Assembly: GCA_963774455.1 (NCBI GenBank)
Contig: CAVZFD010000005.1
Location: forward strand, 1,620,592-1,684,591
DNA length: 64,000 nucleotides
DNA from: DATFVA01 sp963774455
GTDB lineage: Bacteria > Bacteroidota > Ignavibacteria > Ignavibacteriales > Ignavibacteriaceae
Direction: 5' to 3'
Numbering within the stretch: the first letter of the stretch is position 1; the number at the start of each line of letters is the position of its first letter. The notes beneath the pieces are model-generated. The model was not told where the DNA came from, ran no database searches, and worked only from the letters and a program-made list of their open reading frames with translations. A program made the translations under genes and the position numbers. Positions 10,101 to 18,722 of the stretch are shown here, in pieces.

Positions 10101-10930
10101 CGAGGGAATTTACCAGGTTTATCGATGATAAAAGCGGATCAAAAAGGAAGACTGCCTGGTTTGAAGAAGCAAAAAAGAGCCTTGTGTACCTGGATGGAAA
10201 CGGATCTGCCGAAAGCAGTAAGAATATTATTTCCGCCTCTTTTCTACTGAAAGAATTGCAGTCAGGCAAGCCGGCTCCAGGTGCAGAAAAGAACTTTTTC
10301 AGAAGGTTTCTTTTGGATAGAGTAATCCCCGGAAAGATGAGACAGCTTTCCCCGGCCCGAATAAGCAGCTTTAGTGAATATGATCTTGTTAAAGTTTTAT
10401 CGGAGAGCAATACGGCTTCTAAATGGGTTGAGGAATGTAAATTCTTCAACACAAATGGCTCAGGCCAGGGGACCGGAAATGCTTCACTTTCACCGGTGGC
10501 AAATGAATACGTAAGCGGGCTAATGGAAAGTGAGGAACTGAGGAATTTTATCGGTGTACATAAACACCTTGACATCGTCTATTTCAATAAAGAAAAATAT
10601 GAAACCGTACTTGATTATTTGTATACGTTGTATAACATGACTTCGCCGCTTAAATTTAAACCGGCAGATAAGAAGACAGCAGTTAAATCAGCTAAACCAG
10701 GGAAAGGTTCTGCTGTACCGGAAAAATATATAATGGATCAGCTAAAAAGCTCGCACATGTTTTTCAGCCGACTTAAAGTACTTGCAGCTGCAAAGGGCTA
10801 CCGGTTCAACGACCTCAAAGCTGAATTCAAACCTGAAGAGACTAAGATTAAAAGACATATGAAGAAGAAATCTGCTGAAAATAAATCAGGCAGAAAATCA
10901 ACAATAAAGAAAAGAGGAAAAGGTGAATAA
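7169..10930 (+). CDS. GH13-type glycoside hydrolase/transferase, very long, cytoplasmic
   Basis: A 1253-residue protein whose middle (about 370-770) is an alpha-amylase-type TIM barrel. Region I is ASDMVPNHTG, region II IIRFDAAM with the nucleophile Asp553, region III LLLAEAFW with the acid/base Glu618, and region IV FMSNPDEE with Asp679. In region IV the usual Asn-His-Asp is Asn-Pro-Asp. PGLPMFGHGQIEG follows as in other GH13 proteins. About 330 residues precede the barrel and about 450 follow, far more than in a simple amylase, and the C-terminus is Lys-rich. No signal peptide is visible, so it should act in the cytoplasm on glycogen-, maltodextrin- or trehalose-like substrates. Its 3' end overlaps the next gene by 8 bp. 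Confidence 0.85.
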   Translation: MKNHFINTRKNITFEFHTSSEARKKYKLDENLFTLTGDLIVADFSQARKLADKINLVKKEEKHQQTLTTPGQINALGLIHEILHFLLGYYEEKINPGVFTRSLKHFKENLTIKETDKVLLNFIKEFPPLDVYKGQIEAEDYLIGTTGNKSNREILVEEIILLHLQNNNPAASNLSDLYSDKPLAAKTRYLGFLDEAEKFFITEKPFGKDNLPLLQFLRKPIVNSPYNLEGQLDFIMKEWGVFIYDKFGRKLLGGKDLIHEDYKLFIKHGGGEKGTPPVPSYEFDEEYFRKLKARLEAGEHLTFDEMKYYQSEYEKFTADIEWMPRVVMLAKNTHVWLDQLSKKYQRSINRLDQIPDEELDQLARWNFTALWLIGVWERSTASRKIKHLTGNPEAVSSAYSLYDYIIAKDIGGEEAFYNLKERAARRGIRMASDMVPNHTGIFSKWVIEKPYYFIQRNEPPYPSYSFYGPNLSDDDRVSVRIEDKYYSRSDAAVVFQRVDNYTGDTKYIYHGNDGTNMPWNDTAQLNLLIPEVRESLYQTIKHVAGMFPIIRFDAAMTLSKKHFQRLWFPVPGTAGAVPSRADYAMTREQFDNEMPNEFWREVVDRMKEEMPDTLLLAEAFWLMEGYFVRTLGMHRVYNSAFMHMMMKEENGKYRLLVKNTLDFNPEILKRYVNFMSNPDEETAVNQFGKGDKYFGVCVTMITMPGLPMFGHGQIEGFAEKYGMEYQRAYYDEFIDDNLVRTHEDQIFPLMKKRYLFSQVENFEFFDFIDDSGNLNESVFAYTNRRGNERAFILYNNSYQECHGTVKYSIEKAGADGKRSKTLAEALNIRSDHNVYYIFRDYHTKFEYIAPGQDIFNFGRYFFLKGYEYVVLLDFREVFDTDGTYADLNEYLHGDGVHSIEDAKLELTLAPLHKALSSLLEPMIFNEIRVDIFEEKNHYLSSQFQSDLNNAVDEINKLNHIPLDKYEVNKDLQSKLGSAREFTRFIDDKSGSKRKTAWFEEAKKSLVYLDGNGSAESSKNIISASFLLKELQSGKPAPGAEKNFFRRFLLDRVIPGKMRQLSPARISSFSEYDLVKVLSESNTASKWVEECKFFNTNGSGQGTGNASLSPVANEYVSGLMESEELRNFIGVHKHLDIVYFNKEKYETVLDYLYTLYNMTSPLKFKPADKKTAVKSAKPGKGSAVPEKYIMDQLKSSHMFFSRLKVLAAAKGYRFNDLKAEFKPEETKIKRHMKKKSAENKSGRKSTIKKRGKGE

Positions 10931-12908
10931 AAAAGTTCTTTTACTTTTTACGATCATAGTTATCTTATCGGGGAAGAACATAGAAGCGCAGTTCACACTT
11001 CAGGAAGCATTTCCGAACCTTACTTTTGTAAATCCGGTTGATCTGCAGTATGCACCTGACGGTACCGACAGAATTTTTATAGTTGAACAATCGGGTATCA
11101 TCAAGGTCTTTGAGAATAACGGAAACACTGCTGTTGTAAAAACTTTCCTTGATATAAGTGACAGAGTAACCAGCGGCGGAGAAACAGGTCTGCTAGGATT
11201 AGCATTTCATCCTGACTACGCCTCGAATGGATATTTCTATGTGGATTACACAACACCTAATCCTCTGAGAACTCATGTGTCAAGATTCCAGGTGACTTCA
11301 GATCCTGATTCTGCTGATGAGTCCAGTGAACTGGTGCTGCTTGAAATAGCGCAGCCTTTTGCAAACCATAATGGCGGCAGGGTCAGCTTTGGACCTGACA
11401 ATAATTTATATATCGGAATGGGAGACGGCGGTTCTGCCGGTGATCCAAATGACAACGCTCAAAACCGGGCAGTTCTTCTTGGAAAGATTTTAAGGATCGA
11501 TGTGGACAATCCTTCGGGAGGATTGAATTACGGAATTCCCACGGATAATCCTTTTGCCGGAAATACACAGGGATGGAGAGAAGAAATTTATTCGTTCGGA
11601 ATGAGAAATCCATGGCGGTTCAGTTTTGATCCTTCTACAAGCAAACTATGGTGTGGAGATGTCGGTCAGAATACCTGGGAGGAAATAGACACCATTACCA
11701 GCGGCGGAAATTACGGATGGAGGTGTTACGAAGGAAATCATGAATATAATATGAGCGGATGCAGCGGAACTGACTATCTATTTCCTGTGTGGGAGTACAG
11801 TCACTCCAATGGTTGTTCAATAACCGGTGGATTCGTTTACCGCGGGAACAGAAGACCAGAACTTACAGGAACATACGTCTACGGTGATTATTGTTCACGA
11901 AGCATATGGAGCCTTGATTACAGTGGAATAGATTTATCAAATAACCTGATAGGAACAGCCACCGGATCAATACTTTCTTTTGGTATCGACATGAATAAGG
12001 AACTATATATCTGCTGTTCTAATGGAAAAATATATGAGTACCAGTCCGCCATAGCTGCTCCCACGAACCTCCAGGCTGGATCCGGAGGAACGGGAATAGT
12101 CGATTTAAGCTGGGATGATAATTCAGGAAATGAAGCTGGGTTCAGGATTCAAAGGAAAGACAGCACTAATATATTTTCTGATGTCGGGACAGTGAATGCA
12201 AACGTAACAACTTTTACCGATGACGTCTCAGATATCACTACATATACTTACAGAGTAATAGCTTACAACGATTCAGCTATGTCCAATTATAGTAATGAAG
12301 CTGAAATAATGATTACACAGATACCAGTTAACCTGGTATCCTTTTCCGGGCAGGTCTCCGGGAGCAAGGTGATGCTAAACTGGATGACGGCAACAGAAAC
12401 GAATAATAAGGGGTTTTCGGTTGAACGAAGTTTCGGAGGTAATTGGGCTGAAACAAGCTTCATTAATGGACATGGTACAACTTCCGATCGTAGCAATTAC
12501 AATTATATCGATGATTTTACCAATGAAACTTACCGTGGAGTGGTTCAATACAGACTGAAACAGATAGATTACGATGGAAGTTTTTCTTATTCAAAGACTG
12601 TAATGGTAGATCTCAACATAAACTTGCTGGGATATTACCTCGATCAGAATTACCCAAATCCTTTCAATCCTTCAACAAAAATTAAGTTTAATGTGCCCGA
12701 AGAGAGTCGCGTTAAGTTATCTATTCTGAATAACTTAGGCGAAGTTATCGAACAACTCACAGATGGTGAAACTACACGCGGCACATACGAAAAGGTCTGG
12801 AATGCTTCAAAGTTTGCTTCGGGAATTTATTACGTCTCAATGAGAGCAGAATCAGAAGTTTCAGACCAGACTTACTTCAAAGTGCTTAAAATTCTTTATC
12901 TGAAATAG
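10923..12908 (+). CDS. secreted PQQ-type sugar dehydrogenase with T9SS sorting domain
   Basis: A 661-residue exported protein. A signal peptide (1-22, ending IEAQ) is followed by a six-bladed glucose/sorbosone dehydrogenase propeller (about 25-370) with RIFIVEQSG, GETGLLGLAFHPDY, HNGGRVSFGPDNNLYIGMGDGG, RNPWRFSFD and GGNYGWRCYEG. A fibronectin-III-like domain covers about 380-465, then the linker module described under findings, and finally a T9SS type A sorting domain starting at YPNPFNP and ending with SGIYYVSM and a lysine. Soluble PQQ aldose dehydrogenases of this fold oxidise sugars outside the cytoplasm. The start is a GTG that overlaps the end of the GH13 gene by 8 bp, with GAGGAAAAG just upstream, so translation is probably coupled. 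Confidence 0.9.
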   Translation: MNKKVLLLFTIIVILSGKNIEAQFTLQEAFPNLTFVNPVDLQYAPDGTDRIFIVEQSGIIKVFENNGNTAVVKTFLDISDRVTSGGETGLLGLAFHPDYASNGYFYVDYTTPNPLRTHVSRFQVTSDPDSADESSELVLLEIAQPFANHNGGRVSFGPDNNLYIGMGDGGSAGDPNDNAQNRAVLLGKILRIDVDNPSGGLNYGIPTDNPFAGNTQGWREEIYSFGMRNPWRFSFDPSTSKLWCGDVGQNTWEEIDTITSGGNYGWRCYEGNHEYNMSGCSGTDYLFPVWEYSHSNGCSITGGFVYRGNRRPELTGTYVYGDYCSRSIWSLDYSGIDLSNNLIGTATGSILSFGIDMNKELYICCSNGKIYEYQSAIAAPTNLQAGSGGTGIVDLSWDDNSGNEAGFRIQRKDSTNIFSDVGTVNANVTTFTDDVSDITTYTYRVIAYNDSAMSNYSNEAEIMITQIPVNLVSFSGQVSGSKVMLNWMTATETNNKGFSVERSFGGNWAETSFINGHGTTSDRSNYNYIDDFTNETYRGVVQYRLKQIDYDGSFSYSKTVMVDLNINLLGYYLDQNYPNPFNPSTKIKFNVPEESRVKLSILNNLGEVIEQLTDGETTRGTYEKVWNASKFASGIYYVSMRAESEVSDQTYFKVLKILYLK

Positions 12909-13071
12909 TCTTAAAGGAATTCTGATAATTTCCGCAGCGGTTTAAGAGCTGGAAGGATCTGACAAACTCTGCGGTCCGGTAAACAGGATTATTTACTGAC
13001 GATTGAGTGGCAGTACTATATGATTCTACTTGCCAGGAGGAAATATCTAATAACTCTGAGTTGGTTTCTGG

Positions 13072-14628
13072 TTATGTATTTATGTAAACTGCTGCTGCTT
13101 CAGCGCAGTTTTCTCCATCTATAGCTGCTGATACAATTCCTCCGGCGAAGCCTGCTCCCTCTCCCGAAGGAAATAAGCCACGTGCTCCCGGATGCATCAA
13201 TGAAGTACTATCCCTTGGAATACGAATAGGAGAACTGGTTCTGCTTTCTACTGCAACCAGTATGGCATCCTCTGCAACATAACCCCTCATCTTTTTATTA
13301 AAGATATAAAGAGCTTGCTTAAGATAATGAGTCAGGTAAAGAGGCAATTCTTCGTGCAGGTTTGAAGATGTTAATCCCGGAATGTAGGAAGTAGAAGGCA
13401 AAGATTGTGAAAATTTTCCTTTAAGAAAGTCGGTCACCCTTTGGGCCGGTGCACTCTGGGTTTTCCCTGCAAGATCAAAGCATCTGGCCTCCAGCCGATG
13501 CTGAAGCTCAATACCTTTAAACGGTTCTTCCGCATCAACATCGTTCCAGTCATTTTCGTTTACAGTCACTACAAATCCTGAATTAGCGAAAGGTGAATCA
13601 CGTTTTGATAACGACATACCATTCACCACTATCTCACCCGGTGAAGTTGCAGCAGGAACAATGATGCCGCCGGGACACATACAGAAGGAATATATACCCT
13701 TATCATCTACCTGGCAAGAAAGTGTATACGGTGCAGCAGGCAGATTTTCATGTTTATGTTTTGTATGATACTGAATCTCATTTATCAGGCTCTGCGGGTG
13801 CTCAATCCTCACACCCATAGCAAACGGTTTAGCTTCCAGTGCCAGATTCTTCCTGTGAAGAAGGTAATAAACATCTCTTGCAGAGTGCCCGGTTGCCAAT
13901 ATCAGTGCATCGGTTGTGAGCTCATCTTCTACATTGATTACAGCGCCTGTTATTCTTCCATCCTGCATTAAAAGATCAGTAAGTTTCGATTTGAAATGAA
14001 TTTCTCCGCCGTTCTTAATAATCGTTTCCCTGATTGATTTAACTACCCCGGGAAGTTTATTTGAACCGATATGGGGATGAGAATCGATGACGATATCTTC
14101 CGGTGCCCCGTTCTTTACAAATATATTGAGAATTGCGCCGACGTTACCTCTTTTAGTAGCCCTTGTATAGAGTTTCCCATCGCTGTAAGTACCCGCTCCA
14201 CCCTCGCCGAAACAATAGTTTGAATCAGGATTGACCTTATGAAACTGCTGAATCGCTCTTAAATCCCTTCGCCGGGTCTGAACATCCTTCCCTCTTTCAA
14301 GTATTACAGGTTTAATTCCCAGCTCAATAAGTTTTAATGAAGCAAAGAGTCCTGCGGGGCCCGAGCCCACCACAATAACCTTTTTGTTACCTTTGACAGG
14401 TTTATATTTTTCAACAGAAGAGATTTCTTCAGGGGATTCGTTTATATAAACATTAGTAAGTACCTTATATACAGGGTCACTGCTTCTTGCGTCGATCGAC
14501 CGTCTGATAGGAACCACAGCCCTGATCTCTTCCTTTGACAGACTTAATTTAACGGCTGCCTTCTCATATAGTATTTCCTTATCAAAAATATCTTCAGGGG
14601 AAATTACAAGCTCCAGTTCCTTCCTCAT
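13072..14628 (-). CDS. FAD-dependent oxidoreductase (COG2509-like)
   Basis: A 518-residue flavoprotein of the uncharacterised FAD-dependent dehydrogenase group. About 80 N-terminal residues, rich in charged and Ile/Val positions, precede the Rossmann motif VVGSGPAGLFA (88-93 is GSGPAG). A second conserved block is CFGEGGAGTYSDGKLYTR, and ALILATGHSARDVY is the typical ATG motif. The C-terminal RGLFPSGEGAGFAGGIVSAAIDG closes the FAD site. The substrate is unknown. It is the last gene of a minus-strand run and begins 33 bp after the SDR gene stop. A 163-bp convergent gap separates it from the sugar dehydrogenase gene, in which I see no clear terminator. Confidence 0.85.
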   Translation of the reverse strand: MRKELELVISPEDIFDKEILYEKAAVKLSLSKEEIRAVVPIRRSIDARSSDPVYKVLTNVYINESPEEISSVEKYKPVKGNKKVIVVGSGPAGLFASLKLIELGIKPVILERGKDVQTRRRDLRAIQQFHKVNPDSNYCFGEGGAGTYSDGKLYTRATKRGNVGAILNIFVKNGAPEDIVIDSHPHIGSNKLPGVVKSIRETIIKNGGEIHFKSKLTDLLMQDGRITGAVINVEDELTTDALILATGHSARDVYYLLHRKNLALEAKPFAMGVRIEHPQSLINEIQYHTKHKHENLPAAPYTLSCQVDDKGIYSFCMCPGGIIVPAATSPGEIVVNGMSLSKRDSPFANSGFVVTVNENDWNDVDAEEPFKGIELQHRLEARCFDLAGKTQSAPAQRVTDFLKGKFSQSLPSTSYIPGLTSSNLHEELPLYLTHYLKQALYIFNKKMRGYVAEDAILVAVESRTSSPIRIPRDSTSLMHPGARGLFPSGEGAGFAGGIVSAAIDGENCAEAAAVYINT

Positions 14629-14660
14629 AGTTCGATCGCCTTACAGAATAATATATTAAA

Positions 14661-15452
14661 TCAGAACAAACCTTTATTCAAGCCGCCGTCTACATTCAGG
14701 GTTACTCCTGTAATATAAGACGCTTTCTTCGAGGCCAGAAATAGGACAGCCGAAGCAATTTCTTCCGGACCAGCCAATCTGTTTGCCGGAATTTCCTTTG
14801 CCATTGCTGCAAGTATTTCCTCGTGCGACAATTTTTCTTTTTTTGCCCTGGCAACGGAAAGATCATACAACCTGTTTGTTAAGGTATAGCCCGGAGCAAC
14901 GTTATTAACCGTAATATTATATTTAGCATATTCCGTACTTAAGGTTTTTGCGAGTCCTGTAACCCCTGTACGCAATGAATTTGAAAGCACGAGGTTTTCA
15001 ACCGGCTGTTTTACGGTGATGGAGGTTATATTTATTATACGTCCCCATTCATTCGATATCATATCGGGAATTGCAAAACGAATAAATCTTACAGCACTCA
15101 TAAACACCTGGTCAAATGAATTCTGCCAGTTCCTGTCAGAAAATTCATTGAAGTACCCCGACGGCGGACCCCCGCAATTATTAACCAATATATCAATTGG
15201 GCCAAGCTGTTTGTGAACCGCTTCAACAGTACCTTCAATTTCCTTCGGCTTGTTAATATCACAGATACACCAAACGGCATCAATACCAAACCGTTTTTTC
15301 ATATCATTGGAGAGTTCGAGAAGTTCTTCTTTGCTTCTGGCGCAGACAGCAACTTTGCAGCCTTCAGCAGCAAAGTTCTCTGCAATTGACTTGCCTATTC
15401 CTTTACTTGAGGCAGTTATAAGTGCGGTTTTACCTTTTATTCCTAAATTCAT
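14661..15452 (-). CDS. SDR family oxidoreductase with altered active site
   Basis: A 263-residue short-chain dehydrogenase/reductase. Cofactor-binding features are ALITASSKGIG (10-20), the Arg at 39 in CARS, which favours NADP(H), and ILVNNCGG (89-95). The family Ser is Ser144 in ITSI. The expected YxxxK, 13 and 17 residues further on, reads Ser157 and Arg161 in VLSNSLRTGV, so the catalytic Tyr and Lys are both replaced. A subfamily of bacterial SDRs with an LSN..R motif shares this feature, so it is not a sequencing error. The C-terminus keeps NVDGG. It is often labelled 3-oxoacyl-ACP reductase, but the replaced residues make that doubtful. Confidence 0.85.
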   Translation of the reverse strand: MNLGIKGKTALITASSKGIGKSIAENFAAEGCKVAVCARSKEELLELSNDMKKRFGIDAVWCICDINKPKEIEGTVEAVHKQLGPIDILVNNCGGPPSGYFNEFSDRNWQNSFDQVFMSAVRFIRFAIPDMISNEWGRIINITSITVKQPVENLVLSNSLRTGVTGLAKTLSTEYAKYNITVNNVAPGYTLTNRLYDLSVARAKKEKLSHEEILAAMAKEIPANRLAGPEEIASAVLFLASKKASYITGVTLNVDGGLNKGLF

Positions 15453-15577
15453 AAATTTTCCCGTAAAAAAATATTAAAATAAAGGAATTAAATGAATAAG
15501 AAATTATTTGCAGTAATTCAAATAATTTATTGATCAATCACGCCGGCGACTCATTATCCTGACCTGCTGACAAATTT

Positions 15578-16789
15578 TTATTTAGCCGGCTGAAGATTCA
15601 TTTCACTCACTATTTGTGCAGTATCCAGGGCAATAACCAGTTCCTCATTTGTAGATATTTTCATTACTTTAACACGTGATTCATCCGAAGAAATAATTTC
15701 TTCGTGCTTATCGTTCCTGGAAGTATCTATGTTAATACCCAGGAAGTCAAGGTTGCTGCAGACGGTTTCTCTCACCATAGCTGAATTCTCCCCTATTCCG
15801 CCCGTAAACACAAGAGCATCCAGTCCTCCCATTGCAGCAGTATAGGCTCCAACATATTTTTTAATCCTGTAGCAGAATACATCAAATGCGAAATCCGATC
15901 TTTTATGGCCTTCTTTCATAGCAACCTGAATCTCACGCATATCGCTGCTTTCACCGCTGATCCCTATCAAACCGCTGTGCTTATTCAGAAGAGTTCCTGC
16001 CTCACTAAGAGAGAGCCCCTCTTTACCCATAATATAGAGAATCAATGAAGGATCAAGGTCGCCGCTGCGAGTACCCATCAGGAGGCCTTCCAGGGGAGTG
16101 AATCCCATTGTGGTATCAATAGATTTTCCGTTATTTACAGCGGCCATACTGCACCCGTTGCCAAGGTGAGCAGTTATTATTTTTAGGTCGCTAAGTTTTT
16201 TACCTAAAATTTCAGCTGCACGATTTGAAACAAAGTAATGAGAAGTTCCATGGAAACCGTATCTTCTTATCTTATACTTTTTATAAAGCTCATATGGTAT
16301 ACCGTACAGGTATGCCCTGGGAGGCATTTTAGTATGGAATGCAGTATCAAACACGCTGCACTGGGGTGTATCGGGCAAAATCCTTTTAACTGCCTGTATA
16401 CCCTTAATATTAGGGGGGTTATGAAGCGGGGCGAGCTCAATGTTTTCCTGCAGCACCTGCATTACTTCATCTGTTATAAGCACACTATCAGAAAACGTTT
16501 CACCTCCGTGTACCACCCTATGCCCTACAGCTTCAATATCGCTTTTATCATCGATTACTCCGTGGTTTTTACTGAGCATTACGCCAAGCACATATTCAAT
16601 TCCGATAGCATGATCCAGGATTTCACCGACAATCTTTATCTGGTCGCCATCATATCTCTGGTGTGTAAGCACAGCACTGCTCATGCCTATTCGTTCGACG
16701 ATTCCTTTAGCCAGTGCTGTCTGTTTATCAGTATCAATAAACTGGTATTTTATTGATGAACTTCCGCAGTTAAGAACTAATATCTTCAT
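15578..16789 (-). CDS. ackA: acetate kinase
   Basis: It interconverts acetyl phosphate plus ADP and acetate plus ATP in the cytoplasm. The 403-residue length is standard. Signatures visible are MKILVLNCGSSSIKY at the N-terminus, GHRVVHGG, FDTAFH, RRYGFHGTSH, ITAHLGNGCSMAAV, MGTRSGDLDP and FTGGIGENS. No phosphotransacetylase gene is next to it, which is unusual since ackA and pta are often paired. It lies 29 bp downstream of the 3-hydroxyacyl-CoA dehydrogenase gene on the same strand, and the SDR gene follows after 125 bp. Confidence 0.97.
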   Translation of the reverse strand: MKILVLNCGSSSIKYQFIDTDKQTALAKGIVERIGMSSAVLTHQRYDGDQIKIVGEILDHAIGIEYVLGVMLSKNHGVIDDKSDIEAVGHRVVHGGETFSDSVLITDEVMQVLQENIELAPLHNPPNIKGIQAVKRILPDTPQCSVFDTAFHTKMPPRAYLYGIPYELYKKYKIRRYGFHGTSHYFVSNRAAEILGKKLSDLKIITAHLGNGCSMAAVNNGKSIDTTMGFTPLEGLLMGTRSGDLDPSLILYIMGKEGLSLSEAGTLLNKHSGLIGISGESSDMREIQVAMKEGHKRSDFAFDVFCYRIKKYVGAYTAAMGGLDALVFTGGIGENSAMVRETVCSNLDFLGINIDTSRNDKHEEIISSDESRVKVMKISTNEELVIALDTAQIVSEMNLQPAK

Positions 16790-16818
16790 ATTTCAATTTC
16801 CTGGTAAATTTTATTAAG

Positions 16819-17757
16819 TTATTCGGAAATTATTCTTCCGTTGTTATCATACTTATAAAAACCTTCCCCGGTTTTTTTACCGAGTTTTCTTTCCCTTACA
16901 AGTTTTCTTAAGATAGGACATGCGCGGTAGCGCGGTTCGCCCAGAGTCTTCCAGAGGGTCTCCATCCACGCAAGCACCTCATCCAATCCCATCATATCTG
17001 CCATCTCAAGCGGTCCGTATGCAAAGTTATAACCCAGTTTCATTGCCGTATCTATATCCCTTGCGGTAGCAACCCCTTCAAGCAGTATATACATAGCCTC
17101 ATTCAGCAGGGGCACGATAGCCCGTGTAGTTACGAAGCCCGGATATTCATAAACTTCAACAGGAGTCTTTCCAATTTTGGCGGCGAATTCTTTTATTATC
17201 TCCACTGTCAGGTTGGAGGTGTGAAGACATTTTACCAATTCCACAAGAGGGACTTTAGGAACAGGATGAAGGAAGTGCATGCCGATCACTTTATCCGCTC
17301 TGTTAGTACTCTCCGCAAGCTTCGTCAAACTGAGGGTAGAGGTATTGGAAACAAAGATCGTATCTTTCTTTATCAGTTCATCAAGCTGTTTAAATATTCC
17401 TTTTTTTAATTCAAAGTCCTCATCAACAGCTTCCACAAGCAGATCCGTTTCCTCAACATCGTCAAAGTCGAGATTCCATGAAATCCTGGAGAGGATTGAT
17501 TTCTTTTCCGATTGAGTAAGGGACCATCTCTTTATTTCCCTGTCAAGCGATTCAGAAAGCTGAGCTTTAGCTTTTTCAAGAAAATCTTTGTTCTTTTCAA
17601 TCAATCGTACTTCAATACCCGCAGCTGCTATTGTCTGCGCTATTCCCTGGCCCATAACGCCTGCGCCAATAATTGTTACATTATCTATTCTCTCGTCGTT
17701 GTCATAGTTTTTTGTCCTGCTAAGCAGGTCTTCAAGTTTCAGATTCTCTTCTACCAT
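16819..17757 (-). CDS. 3-hydroxyacyl-CoA dehydrogenase (3-hydroxybutyryl-CoA type)
   Basis: An NAD-dependent enzyme that oxidises 3-hydroxyacyl-CoA to 3-oxoacyl-CoA, or works in reverse in butyrate-type metabolism. The Rossmann motif is IIGAGVMGQGIA (glycines in 31-38), the catalytic His is in GMHFLHPVP and the Glu is in LVELVK. PGFVTTRAIVPLLNEAM and the C-terminal domain ending GRKLGKKTGEGFYKY follow the family pattern. About 25 extra residues precede the Rossmann fold. The 312-residue length fits the short, single-function form, not the fused FadB. The start overlaps the end of the upstream lipoprotein gene by 7 bp. No thiolase or crotonase lies in the window. Confidence 0.93.
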   Translation of the reverse strand: MVEENLKLEDLLSRTKNYDNDERIDNVTIIGAGVMGQGIAQTIAAAGIEVRLIEKNKDFLEKAKAQLSESLDREIKRWSLTQSEKKSILSRISWNLDFDDVEETDLLVEAVDEDFELKKGIFKQLDELIKKDTIFVSNTSTLSLTKLAESTNRADKVIGMHFLHPVPKVPLVELVKCLHTSNLTVEIIKEFAAKIGKTPVEVYEYPGFVTTRAIVPLLNEAMYILLEGVATARDIDTAMKLGYNFAYGPLEMADMMGLDEVLAWMETLWKTLGEPRYRACPILRKLVRERKLGKKTGEGFYKYDNNGRIISE

Positions 17758-18722
17758 AATTTACCTTTAGATTTTTTACCCGGATTTTCAAGTTTGGTTA
17801 ATTGTTGAATATCGTTTAGTTCATCGTCTGAAAGATTAAGGTGAAAACGGATCAGTTTTCCCTCCCTGTTTACATCCATCTTTTCGAAAAGTTTTCCCAG
17901 CCTGTAATTTTTCTGTGAGAGAACGTTCATAGCAATTGCACCATTAACCGCGGAAGCCAGAAGGTAAGCATTGCCGGCGCTGCTGCATCCCAGAACTGAT
18001 TCTATCTCTGTTCCGCCGTTATATTCCGCCGATATGGTGAAATTATCTATTGAAGACAAGATCTCCGGTGAAAGGAACTTTGAATCTTTTCCTGCGAGGC
18101 GGTCGAATATGCCGGCTGCAAAGGCTCCTTTATCGGTTGCCATCCACAGGCCGTTCTTCTCTTTTATATTGTTGATTATCGAAATAAAATTTTCATTCGT
18201 CTTCAGCGTCTTACTCTCCACGCCCTTCAACAAATCTGTATAACCGTTCCCGTTTGAAACTATCATCATGTTTTCGCCCGGGAAATAAACCCTTACCGAC
18301 GGTTTGTCTCTTATTGTGAATACACCGGGCGCATCAGTATTTTGAAAATCAGGAGACTTATCAAAATATCTTTTTACTCTTTCGTAATTCTTCTCAAATC
18401 TCACCACCAGAATGGCTTCATCCTCCCGGGTATTTGCAATTACGACTTCTTTAATCCCTTTTTTAATTCCGGTGCCGGTTTCTTCTTCAAATTTCTTAAG
18501 CCATGCGCCCGAAGGCTTTTGAGGAAGTGAGGAAATAAAATTTTCTTCGCCGTTTTTAGCCTTCCTGATCTCGCTCAGGTCGGCATACAAAAGATACTCT
18601 GTATTAAACGGCAGATAATCGAAAAGTTCCCATTGAGAGGAGGTGATGCTGTCTGTTTTCGTTTTAGTTCCACAGGCAGCACAAAGAAAAAATAAAGGTA
18701 ATATTACCAAGTACCGATACAT
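17751..18722 (-). CDS. hypothetical lipoprotein next to an ABC transporter
   Basis: I do not recognise the family. The N-terminus MYRYLVILPLFFLCAACG is a lipoprotein signal peptide with lipobox LCAAC (Cys17). The remaining 306 residues form a soluble, mixed alpha/beta periplasmic or outer-membrane-facing domain without repeats, faintly like the DUF3352 family (yADLSEI, paired segments describing an error-like variable). The gene abuts the ABC permease gene (18722/18723) and overlaps the dehydrogenase gene by 7 bp, so it is cotranscribed with both. Association with the transporter is inferred from this packing. Confidence 0.65.
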   Translation of the reverse strand: MYRYLVILPLFFLCAACGTKTKTDSITSSQWELFDYLPFNTEYLLYADLSEIRKAKNGEENFISSLPQKPSGAWLKKFEEETGTGIKKGIKEVVIANTREDEAILVVRFEKNYERVKRYFDKSPDFQNTDAPGVFTIRDKPSVRVYFPGENMMIVSNGNGYTDLLKGVESKTLKTNENFISIINNIKEKNGLWMATDKGAFAAGIFDRLAGKDSKFLSPEILSSIDNFTISAEYNGGTEIESVLGCSSAGNAYLLASAVNGAIAMNVLSQKNYRLGKLFEKMDVNREGKLIRFHLNLSDDELNDIQQLTKLENPGKKSKGKLW

